Shown: one piece after another, positions 18,361 to 30,931 of the stretch
Position numbering within the stretch: position 1 is the stretch's first letter
Layout: the number at the start of each line of letters is the position of its first letter
DNA from: Onchocerca volvulus
Lineage: Eukaryota > Nematoda > Chromadorea > Rhabditida > Onchocercidae
Assembly: GCA_000499405.2 (NCBI GenBank)
Contig: HG738137.1
Span: 19,616,603 to 19,680,602, forward strand
Direction: 5' to 3'
DNA: 64,000 nt
Position numbers and translations under genes: made by a program
The notes under the pieces: generated by a model
The model's database searches: none
The model's input: the letters and a program-made list of their open reading frames with translations, nothing else
What the model was told of the DNA's origin: nothing

Positions 18361-18550
18361 TCAGCAATGAAATGGTAGGCATAGATTCTTGTCTTCTGTC
18401 CACTCTAATTGTGCCAGTGTGGTGACAACAGGTAGAATAAAAGGAATGATAACACGGAGAAATAAACAACTTACATCCATTTGCTCCCATATTCGAAGAA
18501 AGAAGAATAATAAATAATAATAAAGATAATGCCAACAATGATCGTATCAT
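18361..18550 (-). CDS. Possible tiny secreted peptide precursor
   Basis: A Met start at 18550 is followed by a textbook signal peptide (MIRSLLALSLLLFIILLSS) and a strong donor GAT|GTAAGT, making exon 18475-18550. Joining to an acceptor GAAG|ACAAG at 18392 gives a frame that ends after 10 more codons with YKNLCLPFHC and TGA at 18361. Of the nearby AG sites tried in this phase, the others gave immediate stops. The result is a 34-residue precursor with a C-terminal two-cysteine ring. The signal peptide exon is convincing; the second exon is speculative because the acceptor is weak, and further exons may exist. No known neuropeptide family is assigned. Confidence 0.3.
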
Positions 18551-21279
18551 GAGTAATTATCAGACTCAATAAGAAGTGAATAATTAATTCTTCTATTTAA
18601 ATTATGATATGCAATTTTGGAATGTTAATCAAACACAACGAAGCAAAAAGAAGAATCGCAACTTTCAAAAGAGCGCAACCTTTTCAGCCAATCATTATAA
18701 TCGAATTTTAAATTTTTAAGATGACGGAATCTTTTGGTTTTTCACATTTCTTCATCTTTAACTCCCAATCTTCAAAATCAATCAGTTCTATTTTTACGAT
18801 TTTTAGTCTTTGACTAGTTCAGATTTCATTTGACAATCAGATGCAATGCAATAGGAGAAATAAAGATTATATACTCCTTCATCCACAAGTAAATCTAGAA
18901 AAGCAAACAAAATTTTTTTATAATAACGTATTAAATACGTTATGATCTTTTAGTTAGAAATTCAAATTCTGCATTCAAATACTTTTCGAAGTACTGTAAG
19001 TTTTGATAGTCTCAGTGACGAGTTCTAAAATTCATTCTAATTTTATATGGTTTATTCTACATTTGAATTACCAATTTACTTTTTTTTTTTCAAACGAACT
19101 AAATTTCCATTGTATGTTTCAATTTTGAATTCTTTACTGTTTCCCTCTGCTGCAAAAAATAATTTAGAATCTTTTCATGATTTCATTTAAAAAATTCAAT
19201 CCGAATAAATCATCATGATTGATACTATAGTAGAAGCATATAATGAAATGATTGCAACAGTAAGTCGATTTATATTAAATAATCTGAGTGTCGATAATTC
19301 ATTCTAATTTTATATGGTCGAGTTCTAAAATTCATGAAACTAATTTAGTACGGTCTTTCTAATTCATTTGGCTTTGGCGGCACTAACGCATCACTTATCT
19401 TTGGACAAGTATAATTCAGTTTTTTACTGGAATTGTTTATAGCTAGAATATATAAACATAGAGTTCTCTTATTTTATAGAGTAGTTACTATTCATAAATT
19501 TTCTGTCTTATACCGTCTAAAAGTGCATAGTGAAGTTTAGATGGAACTAAATTTTGCTTTTCAGTAAGCTTATTGTTATTGAAAGATATTCAAGAAGCTT
19601 TTTTAGTCGATTGTGATCTATATGCGCTATTACTGCAAAATTTCTTGTCTTATTCATTAATCTACTTATTTAAGTAAAACTATTTTGTATTTTAAGTATT
19701 ATTAGAACAATTATTTACTTATCCTTTTAATATAGATGATACCTGCTTTGCGCAAGAAATCATTTTATTAATCATATAATTTTCGTGATTATTATCTATT
19801 TTAGACAATTCATATAAGTAATTCACCATCATTCCAGTAGATTGACTAATGCCCTTTTCAGAAGTATCTGCCATCCAGTTTAGTTGCTTTATTGATGCAC
19901 CATTTCTTAGATGAAAGTGTGTCATTCTTGTTTTACATGGTCGAGGTCTAAAATTCATTCTAATTTTGTATAATCGAATTTCAATTTTAAGTAACTTGAC
20001 TGATAGCTTTCCTAATTTCAATGCACTGGTTCAATTAAAGATAATGAAATAAATATTTGCGGAATATTTACAGGCTTTACACGATGCAATGATTTATCAA
20101 AATTGCAAAACGTTTAGTGAAAATTTTATGAAACAATTAAGTAGTACATACGTGCCATCTCTGGCAGGATGAGAATGGCTACAATACATACATTCAGAAT
20201 TATGAAATAAACTTGAGAGGAATTATGCTATATCTGGACTGTTAAATAGCCATGTAAGTGTTGATATTTCTGGGATGGTGACATGACTTGGTACAAAGTA
20301 TAGTTGCATTCCGTTCTTTATGACAACTCTGGGGAAACTGGCAAAAGTAAAGCATTTAATTTATTTTTGTTACTACAAATTTCATCTCCAGTTTCATAAC
20401 ATTATTAATTAAACTCTTTTCCAAAATCTCTTCCAAAGCTATCTGACAACTAAAGCAGTGAAGCATTGCTTAAGTAAGCAAATAATCTGCAAGAGACAAG
20501 TTAGTTAAAATAAAAATAATGCGAGCAGTACTAACCTTTACAGAACAGTAATCACAGGTAATTTATTTCTGATGTCATAAAAGCTCAGTCAACACAGAAA
20601 TGTAACAAACTGTTCGAATACACAAAAATAATGCGCGAAAAGACGGGCAAAGCGGGAAGGGAATGAATTATTTTAGGGGCATAAGATATTGTCAACATCT
20701 CTATGGATCATGTGTACTGATGTTCGAAATTTCTGTGTGTGTGTGTGTGTGTGCATTGTATTGGTTGGTTAGTTATTTCGCAAAATTAACTAATTAATGT
20801 AATGACTTGAATGATGTATTTATTAATATTTTTAAGCGCTTTAAAACAAATTTTAAATATTCGGTAGAGGTAAAGATGACTTAACAGTGAAAGTGAAGAT
20901 TTTGGGTTTCCTAAATTAATTACAATAATTGGACTGTAAAAGTAAACTCGTCTATAATTTTCAGTTGTAAAAGCAAATTGAATAAAGCGCGCGCAATTTT
21001 TAATTTTATAGCAGGGAAAAAAAACCCATCAATATTTATTCAGCGATGACGGGAAAAGACTGAATCTTCAATCACACCCGGATATCCATTTCGAAGCATT
21101 AACAATTTCCTTTCTTAATTTATTTACCGAGCAGAACATTTTGCCAATTTATAAAGCTACAAAAAATGAAGCTTTTTGCTTTTCCATGATGAAAGCGAAA
21201 ATTAATGAGTAGATGGTTGAAAAACGAATTTCGACAAAAAATATGTTTTCTAAATAGGATTTTCAACAATTCCTAACAA
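18551..21279. other. Gene-poor region with short dispersed motifs
   Basis: No supported gene. A motif of about 30 bp (TTCTAAAATTCATTCTAATT followed by TTATATGG) recurs near 19020, 19290-19335 (rearranged) and 19950. A 100-codon open frame at 19719-20021 (minus) overlaps one copy and is unconvincing. A GT microsatellite lies at about 20733-20754. Confidence 0.5.
20733..20754. repeat. GT dinucleotide microsatellite
   Basis: Uninterrupted TG repeat of roughly 20 bp in intergenic DNA. Confidence 0.8.
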
Positions 21280-21767
21280 TCTATATAAATAAAAATGTAA
21301 ATGTTTCTTGCGGCTCTAACATAATATTGCAAGTTCATCGATTGCTTTGAAATTTTGACACAACCCCACATTCGATTCGAATAGGCGCGTGTTTCTATTT
21401 AGGTAGATCAATTTTTTCCTTACCTATCCGTAATGATAAACATGTTTGCCGCCAAAACGCTGTAAGGACAAATATGTTGCCCGCCAAAATGCTCCAATTA
21501 ATAGATGAAGTGAGATCAACCAGTCATTGATTTACTGCTAGATAATAGTCCACAAATAATCACTATAAATAAAACTATAAATATAAATTTTAAAAAATGT
21601 TCGTTATGGCTTTTGACACAACTTTTCAAGTTCTTCACCGATTGATTTGAAATTTTGGAACAATGTTTGAAACAACTTCAAATAGATGCGTGTTTCTAAA
21701 TAGATATACCTACTTCTTTTATATCTGTCGCACCTGAGCCATGCGAAGCATGGCCTGGTGCAACTAG
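21280..21767 (+). mobile_element. Non-autonomous Helitron-like element (488 bp)
   Basis: It starts TCTATATAAATAAAAATG right after an A and ends in CTAG followed by T, which are the Helitron termini (5' TC, 3' CTRR, insertion between A and T). Immediately before the end is a strong hairpin at 21730-21761: GCACC, GCCATGC, loop GAA, GCATGGC, GGTGC, then AA and CTAG. Such a hairpin 2-12 bp from CTRR is the third Helitron hallmark. There is no terminal inverted repeat, no target duplication and no coding capacity, so it would need a helicase supplied in trans. Relatives occur at 13080, 14965 (reverse), 29053 and 29760-30060 (reverse). Confidence 0.65.
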
Positions 21768-24700
21768 TTATACAATGAGATTAATCACGATTACTTGTTT
21801 AATTGCTTGGACTGTTGCGGGACAGATATTTCTTTTTTTTTTTTCTTAAATTTCATGTGTCTGAAAATACGATAGAGAAGTTTCTAAAATTTTGCATAAT
21901 TAACAAAAGATAGAATCTAACAGTTTCTGTCAAGACAGGAAATATATTAATAGTATTACTTAGTGATAGTAATTATTTTATTTATGATTCAAATGAATTT
22001 TGTGTTAAGTCGAATCAAATAATTTATAAAATAGCGATAATTGAGACTATGATAATAAACAACTAAATTAACCGTATGGTAATAAACAGATTATGGTAGT
22101 AATTACTAACTTTCTTTTTAAGTTCACTAGCGGAATATTGCCTCAACATATACACCATAGTCATTTCGAGTTAAATTATTACAGTTTCTGTGTTATTAAA
22201 GTGTGCAGTTTGAAATTTGATAAACTCGGCGGAATCGCTTTATCAAATTGTGAAGTTGTCAATTTCTGATTTATTTTCAGTCATTTTTTGCTTGGAAAAT
22301 ATTTTGTTACAATATTTTGATAGCTATCAATAACACATAGGAAAGAATTATTATCTCTGAAATATAACCATCATTATAGCAATTCAGCCGCATCTTTCTT
22401 TGAGATTCTCTTATAGTCACTTTATGCGCACATCGATTTCGCATAAGAATAAACATTTAAATTAAGTTGTTAAATAAAATATTCTGTTTTAATCCTTTGT
22501 CATGAAATGGTTATTAAGTATAAGTGAAATGTAGGATGTATGGAAAATGTCTCTAAACATTCCACATTTCAAAAATAAAGAAGTTTCATGTTAAATATCT
22601 GAAATAGACAAAAATAATTTATTCCTTCCAATTTTCTGTTTCGAGTTGTAAATTTCTGAAGATTTTAAAAGATATATAATACGAAAGATTCTAAAAATTT
22701 TAATTTTTTAGTGGGATTCATTTTAAAATACCATAACTTTTATCTTTTTCTGAAATATGTAAACGACAAATTTTTCGAGCGATTTTTCTTTTAAACAAAG
22801 GGGAAAATTTCGAGGGTCCTTATCATTGTTTCTGAAAACTTGTCAAATTAGTGATTATTTCTATTATTTGTTTTTAAGTGATGTTAGGTTTCAAATTTGT
22901 TGCATGTGAAGCAACATTGAAATGGACCTAACAAGCCATTTAGGGAATATCGTACAACGAAACATTTTCAATCACGCAGAAAAATAGTGCGATAAAAGCA
23001 TTTTAAATCTTAAATAAAAACAGCAATAGATATTTCATTAAGAAGTTGTTTGTTTCGAAATGATTGGAAAGAAACAAGCTCTTATAAATTACCAATCTAT
23101 CAAGCTGATACTAAGGTTATTCGATAACTGTATTCTTCATCTATATTATTCTGCTACGATTTATATTTTTTGTTATCAAAGCAGATATTCTATCTGCTAA
23201 AAAAAAAAAAAACAAAAAATTAGTTATTATGCGTGCTGACAAAAAGTGATAGTACATAACAGAGCAATATTCGCTCACGTTTTCCAGGCACTGATGAGAG
23301 TGATGGCAATGTCCAACCTTGCAACCATTGTTACACGTTGCTCATTAATGAGATAAAATAATAGGTCTCTTTTCGTGCCACTTTACATTCACCTTAAAGA
23401 TAAATAATTGCTGTATCTCATATTTGAAAATGATATTTGAATTCAAAAATTCGTATGTTCACTTTATATGCAAAAAGTACCTAATGCACCGTCTGAATTA
23501 CACACTGCCTGACACATTTAGAAAATGTCGAGAGGTCGGATTTATAGTTCTTAAAACTTCATCATAACATTCTGAACATGGTAAAGTTTATTTCGAAGTC
23601 CAAATTCGATTATTTTTAAAACATAAATTTGCTTATTTCTTAGTCATAGCAATATTACAATTTATTTCTTCTCTCAGTTCACGAATTTTTCGTTCTTCCC
23701 ACATCTTTCTACAGTCAGAATGTCACATTGTTTGCTCATTTTATCCTTTTAAAATTTTTTTAAAATTCATTTCCAATATATTTGGTATTCATTTTTTTTT
23801 CATCTTTTCTCCGTGAAATAGGCGAGATCTGCATTTTGATGATTACACAACAATCAACTCATACAATTCATCAAACACTGGAATTTTTCGCTGTTCGCTC
23901 ATTAAAATTTAATTATCAAGACTGTACTTCTCGACTATAAGTGTGATACTTTTTAAATGCTTTGCAAAAAAGCCACAAATTAGTCATGTATGAAAAGTAG
24001 AAAACCAATGATTTATTACCACTACATATAATAGGATCATCTGCCCTATATTTTCCATAAAATCAAAGGAACAGAAGAAGAGGGGTCAAGGCAAAGTTCG
24101 TAAAGGGAATGAGGTCGATCAAAGATCAGATAAATAATCAGTCAAAAAAGATGACTTTTTTTATTGCTGTTATTCACTTGTGCTTTTTTCCATTTTATTT
24201 ATTTAATTTCATGTCACATAAATCAAAAATAGATAAATACTGACCAGGCTAGGAGCACTGCATCAAAGACAAATCGACGAAAGTACAGGAAAAGATCTCA
24301 AAAAAAGCTTTGATTTCTCTCAGCTCTATTTTATTCAGTGAACAATACCATGGCGAGATGATTTTTATTCTCAATCAAAGGCTAGCAAAAAATTCTTTTC
24401 ATAAAAACTATGAATTAAATTCGGTTTCATCATTTATATTACTACGATGAACACTTGTCTTTATCATCTCAATTAATTGTCAAATTAGTATTTGAAGGAT
24501 GATCATTTCTTTTTTTTTCAAATTGAAATGCATTCAATAAAGATATTTACTTTGTCGAATGTAAATCATAACTTGTTCGTTTATTCGCTGACCGCAGCAA
24601 ATCTCTGCCTTCAACTTGCCCTAATTTTAAATCCGTTCGTTGTTTCAATTCATTTTCAGTTTTGTTTTTCGATGCTGACTTTACCATGATAATTTTATTA

Positions 24701-25151
24701 ACAGTTCACACATATGTTCCGTAAGTTTTATTGATTTCTTTTTGACATTTATTTAATCGAATTAAATTTTTGATTTATAATTAATTTTTGTGCACTTTTT
24801 TAAACAGTTCCCAGTTATTTAATGTTGCTTGGAAATATTCGGCAAGGAAACTGTCAATGTTCCGGGAACAGTATGACATTTTTTAAAATGCAAATTATAT
24901 ATAAATGAATATTTTTTAATAAATTCCTTTGTATTTGTTCTTTGTGCTCATAAGATTTAAAATTTCTCATTTCGTTCTAAAGTTGACACATTTGCAAATC
25001 TGTGAAAAAGCAAACTGAGGACAGAAAGATTTCTTAAAAGACACAAAGCAGTGTTTTTAAGGAAACGATCAATGGATTTGTTAGATGTGTATCATCAGAA
25101 AACAAACCTACTAAAATTAGGAGTTTGAATTGATGAAATGGTTCCAGAGTA
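21768..25151. other. Intergenic, no gene recognised
   Basis: About 3.4 kb of AT-rich DNA. The first 70 bp resemble the flank of the repeat at 13030 (GCTTGGACTGT). Open frames here are short and hydrophobic, as expected from poly-T tracts, and none is bounded by good splice sites. The last few hundred bases must hold the lipase promoter. Confidence 0.5.
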
Positions 25152-27310
25152 ATGATGCTGTATTTGATTTCGTTATTACTGCTGTTAAGTAATGAATATT
25201 ATGGACAGGCAGAATTCACCAGTCATTTCAATAATTTCTTGAAAAGAAACTATGGGATGAACACACAAGGAAATCTAGAAAGGCTCGATATGGGTCTTAG
25301 TCTTTGGGGCAGTTTCGGTGGAAAGATGAATGAAAATGATCCCATAAACAAAAGAGTTAGTTTGTTATATGCAATTTTTTAACGATTCTGTTTTTATTGT
25401 CCAATTATTGCTTAACTGTTCCAAATTTTTGTTTTATAAAATTTTCAGCCAGTGCTTTTTGTGCATGGAGCATTTTCCCGTGCTGCCGTATTCTTAAAAC
25501 ATCGAGAATATTTTATTTATAAAGGATATTCTTGGTCCGAGCTTTACGCTACATCATACGGCGACGGCGTGAATTCAGCAATCTTCGATGGTGTCCATTG
25601 TAAATACGTCAAACAGGCATGCAAACAGTATCGAAACATTCACATTTTCTCAGTTATTTATTAATAAAATGTATTTGCATACAGTTATGTATGAGGACAT
25701 TTGCTATCTAATCTGCTTTCTTTCATCGCTATCTTTCTGAAATCTTCTTGGTGACTCTCCCGAGTTTTGGCATGTAATTTAATGGTTTGACGGATTTTGA
25801 TTACATCTTCCAGTGATTTTGTTTTTTTTTGTTTTTTTTTTTTTCCAAATTGCAAAGAGATATGACTTCATCTTCTTCCATTACGACAAAGTCTCGCTTT
25901 TTGTATCTTTAGGAATCACATCTTGTTCATGTAAAATGGTTTGCAGAAAATCTAGCAATAGATAGAAAAAATCGATTTAATGATCGAAGGCTTTTATATG
26001 AGTGTGAGGCGTTCTTAATGAACCTGAAGGGAAAGTTTGCGAGATAAAAATTTAAATAGATCATTAATCTGAATTCTTGAAACAATGAAGATGAAAAACA
26101 AAATTTCATATTTTCAAATTTTAAATTTTAGATTCGTCAGATGTTATTAGCTGTAAATTACTACACGGGGAAGACTGTTGACATCATTGCTCATTCCATG
26201 GGTTCAGCAGTTTCGAGGAAGGCTATTTTGGGTTCTTTTTGCTTCGATACTGGTGAATTGCTTGGCCCTCCTTTGACGCAGTTGGTACGCTTAACAAATT
26301 TTTTGGATTGTTTACAATTATAGTGTAATAAAAACCAAAACTTTTGATCGTCGTTTAATTATCTTATTATTCTGAATGACAGAAATTTCACTTTTAAGCA
26401 TATACAATTCTTGCAAATTTGTTCCATACTGTGTAAGAGTTACTTAGAAATACTTTGCTCAATGAAATATTCCGCATGTTTTGGAATTTTCTCTTTTTTG
26501 GTTTTCTGAAAATTTTAAATCAGAAATATTTGCAGGTGAACACTTTTATAACTGTTGGTGGTGCAAATCATGGTTTGCAGATATGTCCTTCAACTGTCTC
26601 TCTTTGCGGTAACATTTCGTCTCTACATTGCAACTCCAAACTTATGGTTAGAAAAGAAAATTATTTTCGTAAGAGAACAAACAGTTCTTTTCTCTTTGTC
26701 TCATTGTTAAAGTCTTTTCTTTTTGCAAAGAAGAAGACTTCTAGAACCAGGAATTCGAGTGACGAAAATAAACGTGTCATAAGATTAAGTAACTTTTATT
26801 CATAACATATTCAAATTATGTAATAACTTGTAGCACATCATAAAATTATCTTTCCTTGTCCACATTTGATAAAATTTCACTTTTTTAAAAAATCTGTCTA
26901 ATTATGTTTGTGACAAAATACTTTGACACACTAGAGGACAATTTACTTCCATAGAATTCCTACACTAAGAATCTATTGTGATATTTTGTAAAACTTTCCT
27001 TTTGCAGAAAGAATTGAATTCGCAATCACATCGTTTCGAAGGTCGTAGCTCTTATGATATACATAGTCTTGGCGACTCGATTATCGGCCTCAACTGTTGC
27101 AACAAAACTTGTGGTGCCTTACCCAATCATAATGCATCTTTCGAGGTCACTGACCTGGACCACTTTGCGCTTCTATCACAAACCATCATGTTACAATTAT
27201 CCCTTTTGAGACAAACAGATGAACAGAATGGTAACAGTATCACTAGAATGGATGAGATCGATTCTGAAGATGATACCATTATTGATTACGGTGACAAGCA
27301 ATATATTTAA
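25152..27310 (+). CDS. Secreted class 2 (EstA-like) lipase, nematode lips family
   Basis: Five exons in phase 0: 25152-25355, 25449-25616, 26132-26284, 26536-26646 and 27008-27310, 312 residues. The N-terminus is a signal peptide (about 20 residues, MMLYLISLLLLLS). The lipase fold follows: oxyanion-region PVLFVHG at the start of exon 2, a CKYVKQIR segment, nucleophile elbow AHSMGSA with Ser near 146, VGGANHG, and LDHFALL with the likely catalytic His near 264. These are the marks of the Pfam lipase class 2 family, expanded in nematodes; members hydrolyse acyl esters outside the cell or in the gut. The acidic tail after residue 280 is not part of the fold. Intron 2 begins GC (CAG|GCATGC). An acceptor-like TTCCAG lies 4 bp before the start codon, so the mRNA may be trans-spliced there. 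Confidence 0.88.
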
Positions 27311-27331
27311 AATACTTAAAATATAATTAAA

Positions 27332-27337
27332 AATAAA
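27332..27337 (+). terminator. Poly(A) signal of the lipase gene
   Basis: AATAAA about 22 bp after the lipase stop codon. Confidence 0.6.
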
Positions 27338-29052
27338 GTAAATCAAACGATTAAATGTTACAACCAAAGCAAACCATATATTAACAGAATAATTTATAGT
27401 GGAATACCAAGATCCAAACTGCACTTGAATTTGTAAAGTGCACGTACCTTGTTACTTTATTTTAGTTCCAGTTCCATCTAAATATTCCATACACCATATA
27501 TTGCTGATATAAAATCTTGAGTAAAATTTTTGCTTTTATTTTTTTCTTTTCCACTTAAACAATAATGCTTTTATCAAGATTTCTCTCAGTTATGTTTTGT
27601 TCACGGCTTTTTTGTGTATTAACTTTTCGAATGTTCCAAGCGCCCAGAGAAACTCGACAATTAAATTCCATAGTTCAGTTGCTAGTTTACAAAAATATGG
27701 CTAAAACAATATTTATTAAGTTGTAGAATCCCTCCAAAAATTTACTAATATTTCCTTGCCGAATAAATGCGAAAATTCCTCGCGTTTAATATTTTTTAAA
27801 AATAGTAAAAACATTTATTCAAATTGACAGTGTGGAAAAGATCTTGGCAACTTTATTTCTCTTTTTGTGTCGATTTTTCTCAACCAACCTGTAGCAAATT
27901 AAAAAGACTAAATATGCCTACCATTTTCGAGAAAATTGAATAAATATATAAAAGATATATAATTAGCGAAATGATTATAAATATATAGAAGGCAGAGTGA
28001 AATGATTAATAATGTATAGCGGAATGATTATATTATTCCCTGCCTAAAAAGTTGGAGGAAAACAGCTGAGACCATATTTTGCTTAAAAAATTATGAAATA
28101 TTCTTGTGACGGGGAGGAAAACATGATATATGCCGATGTTTGATTATGTTGGTGTTTTAATTGTGTTAAGATTGGTGAAGCCCACGAGGAGAATAATTCT
28201 TAGAAAGATCATGAAAAAAAAAAAACTAAAATCTAACAATAATTCATTCTCAAATATTTTGCACCATTTTGCTCCATCAGATTAATCACTTCACTAATCA
28301 TAAGTAATTACTGTTCAGCTGACGCGATTAATTCGAGACACCGCAGACGATTCATATTAATCAATGTTATTGTTTAGTAATTGTGTTCAAAGTCAAGTAT
28401 TCAAAATTATCAAAGTTGTCAAATCACTTGACTAGTTTTGCTGAAATTTATTAGGAAATTTTAATTTTAAAAGCCAACATTAAGAAATGAAAGAAATCTG
28501 CTTCGTCAATATCAGTGATAATGAAGGAATGATAATAAAATTATTTATTGAATCTATCTGCTGAATTGGTAGATTTTAATCATTATATGTGGCCAGATTT
28601 AAATCCTAACATGAGTTTTTATGGATATGAGGAAAGAACATATTTAGAAAAGGCAAACAAATTTCAACATTTACTCTTTAGAATGACTCATTGAAGGGTA
28701 ATCTTAAAGAATATGTTAAAATATTCTAATCTCACAAGGGAAACTGCTAAATTATTATTATTCCATAAGGAATGCCGTCTTTTTAAATGAAGACACCAGT
28801 GTTCAACTATGTCAATTCAAATTGGGTTAAAAATACCAAAGTTTTACTTTGAAATTCGAGATTTGAATATGTTTCCAAATATTTATTTCCTGTAAATTTC
28901 CTTTATTTGTTTTATAATTTTGTTAATGCAACACATTTATTAGATGCTCCTAAAAATTTATTCGTTTTCAATAAAATTTTCCAAGTTTTTTAGCAAGATT
29001 AGATGGCTTTTGTTAAATTTCGCTTTTACAAATTGTCGTTAATAACAGATAT
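27338..29052. other. Intergenic, nothing recognised
   Basis: About 1.7 kb of AT-rich sequence with no convincing exon, RNA gene or terminal repeat. Confidence 0.5.
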
Positions 29053-30062
29053 TCTATATAAATAAAAATGGAAATGTTCGCCGTCATAAGCCTTAAATCT
29101 GCGAAAGTTTTTCACCGGCTGCTTTTAAATTTCGATATAACCTTGCATTCGAATAGGAGCTCTTTTTTATATCAACACATTTGCTTTTTTTTTTTAATAT
29201 GTTGCTCCTGTGATAGGTAGAAGTAAGTGAACGGACTAATTTTTTTTTTGACCAGCTCTGCACTTCGCCTTAATGAGCAGACAAAATTCATTGGCAACGC
29301 TTATTTTCTGCATTCATTTTTACACAAAGTTTCAGGTTTTTCACCGATTGATTTAAAATACAATATTGCATTCGAACAGGCGCGTGTTTAAACTTTTTCG
29401 TTTATTTGTTTCTTTGTGAGGAATGTAGCAGAAATGCCAAGATTATGATAGTGTATAACGAAATATTTCATTCAAGCAATTTATGGATTATCTTTTCTAA
29501 TATTGGGTTAATATTACTTCTAATATTAAGTTGTGTCTTGAATTGCCTCTTTGTCGTTGAATGTTCGTTGTTCATTTTAACGCAAAGTTTCAGGTTTTTA
29601 TCTACTGATTTGAAATTTTGACACAACATTGTATTCGAATAGGCGCAGAATTTTCTTTGTATAGATATTTCTTTTTTTTTTAACCTGTCACATCTGTGAC
29701 AAATAAAAGTAAGCAAGCGGACTGAATCTATTAACCACGCTTACTTTCTGCAAAGTGGACGTTGCCTTCAGTATGCAACGCTTAGGAAATTCGGTAAAGT
29801 ATGCGCGTATTCCAATGCAACGTTCTGTCAAAATTTCAAAAACAATAGATAGAAACTTTCGGAGATTTAAGATTGTGAACAAACGAACATTTACGGTTAT
29901 TTTTTAATACCATATAAAAAAAATTTTTACAGTAGCAACAGTCCAAAATTCAATTGAACAGTTTCAAATCCAACTTCTGTCGAAATTTCAAAACAGTAGG
30001 TAAAAATTTCCGGGGATTTAAGATTTTAAACAAACGAACATTCATTTTTATTTATGCTGAGT
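29053..30062. repeat. Cluster of Helitron-like repeat copies in both orientations
   Basis: A plus-strand copy starts TCTATATAAATAAAAATGG at 29053. The internal core (TTTCAGGTTTTT, a GATTTGAAATTT-type block, then GCATTCGAA and AGGCGCG) recurs at about 29330-29385 and 29589-29648. From about 29760 to 30062 two reverse-oriented cores appear, ending in a degenerate reverse complement of the TC start. The cluster is therefore a nested or inverted pile of copies related to 21280-21767. Confidence 0.6.
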
Positions 30063-30931
30063 TATCTGAGTTGGTCACGCTCTGGGTACAGTTAGAATTT
30101 AAATAAAACATCAGAGATTGACAATAATGGACTTAGCAAACCAAAAACTAGAAGCCAAGTCCGCCATACAAATGACTGACAATCGAATCTATTAAATTTG
30201 ATTAGAATCTGAAATCAGAATACTAAAATTACATGATGTTGACAAATTTTATGCCGTCATATATCTTTTCTCCATCCTTTTTCCTAGTTATTACAGATCA
30301 GCATAAATGACCGACAAATTTCTCTCCAGTAATCTGAAGATAACTGAAAAGATTTCAAGAAGGATTTTTAGTAAATTTATCGAAATCATTAATTGGATCG
30401 AAACGTCAATCTCTTCAAGGAGCTAATTATGTCAGCCTTTGGCCAATGACACATGCGACAACGATTTGCACAAACAAAATTAACTCAGAAACATCCATTA
30501 TTAATGAATCAATTAGAACTGATAATTTTCGCAGGAGCAGACAAGAACAAAAGTAACGAAATATACATGTAGAGGCATAAATACAGTTCTCGTTTAAGAA
30601 GAAGTTGCGAAGTGAGTAACGAGCAGAGGTTCGTTATCGATTTGCGATGGGTTCAACCTAATTGGAGTTTGTGCGGAATGGGGTCGGGACGATTTTGCGT
30701 GGGGTCAAAAGTAGAAGTGAGTGATAAGAGTAGGAGCATGGGAAAATTTATATTTTCTTTGCTTTTAAATGCTGGTAACAATAATCCTCATCGTTAGATT
30801 AATATTTCTTTCTAAGAATAGTCGAAAAGAAGTAGACAATAGTGCATTAACGTGTACACTAACTAACCTTTAACTTTTTCATCTATTTCGTCGATTAATA
30901 GTTAAAATGAGATTTTTTCTTTTGCAGAACA
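30063..30931. promoter_or_regulatory. Upstream region of syf-1
   Basis: A good donor (GAA|GTGAGTAAC at about 30609) and the strong acceptor TTTTGCAG at 30920-30927, five bases before the syf-1 start, suggest either a 5' untranslated intron or a spliced-leader trans-splice site. No coding exon was found here. Confidence 0.4.

Noticed and set aside
19719..20021. 100-codon frame, considered as a possible bacterial endosymbiont insertion
   Set aside because: Composition is that of the host, it overlaps a local repeat, and no bacterial motif or gene neighbour is visible.
24492..24689. Plus-strand frame upstream of the lipase
   Set aside because: Hydrophobic because of poly-T, no splice sites or start context, no link to the lipase frame.
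26455..26535. Frame extending lipase exon 4 upstream
   Set aside because: A TTTGCAG acceptor at 26535 and the family's VNTFITVGG motif place the exon start at 26536; the upstream part is intron.
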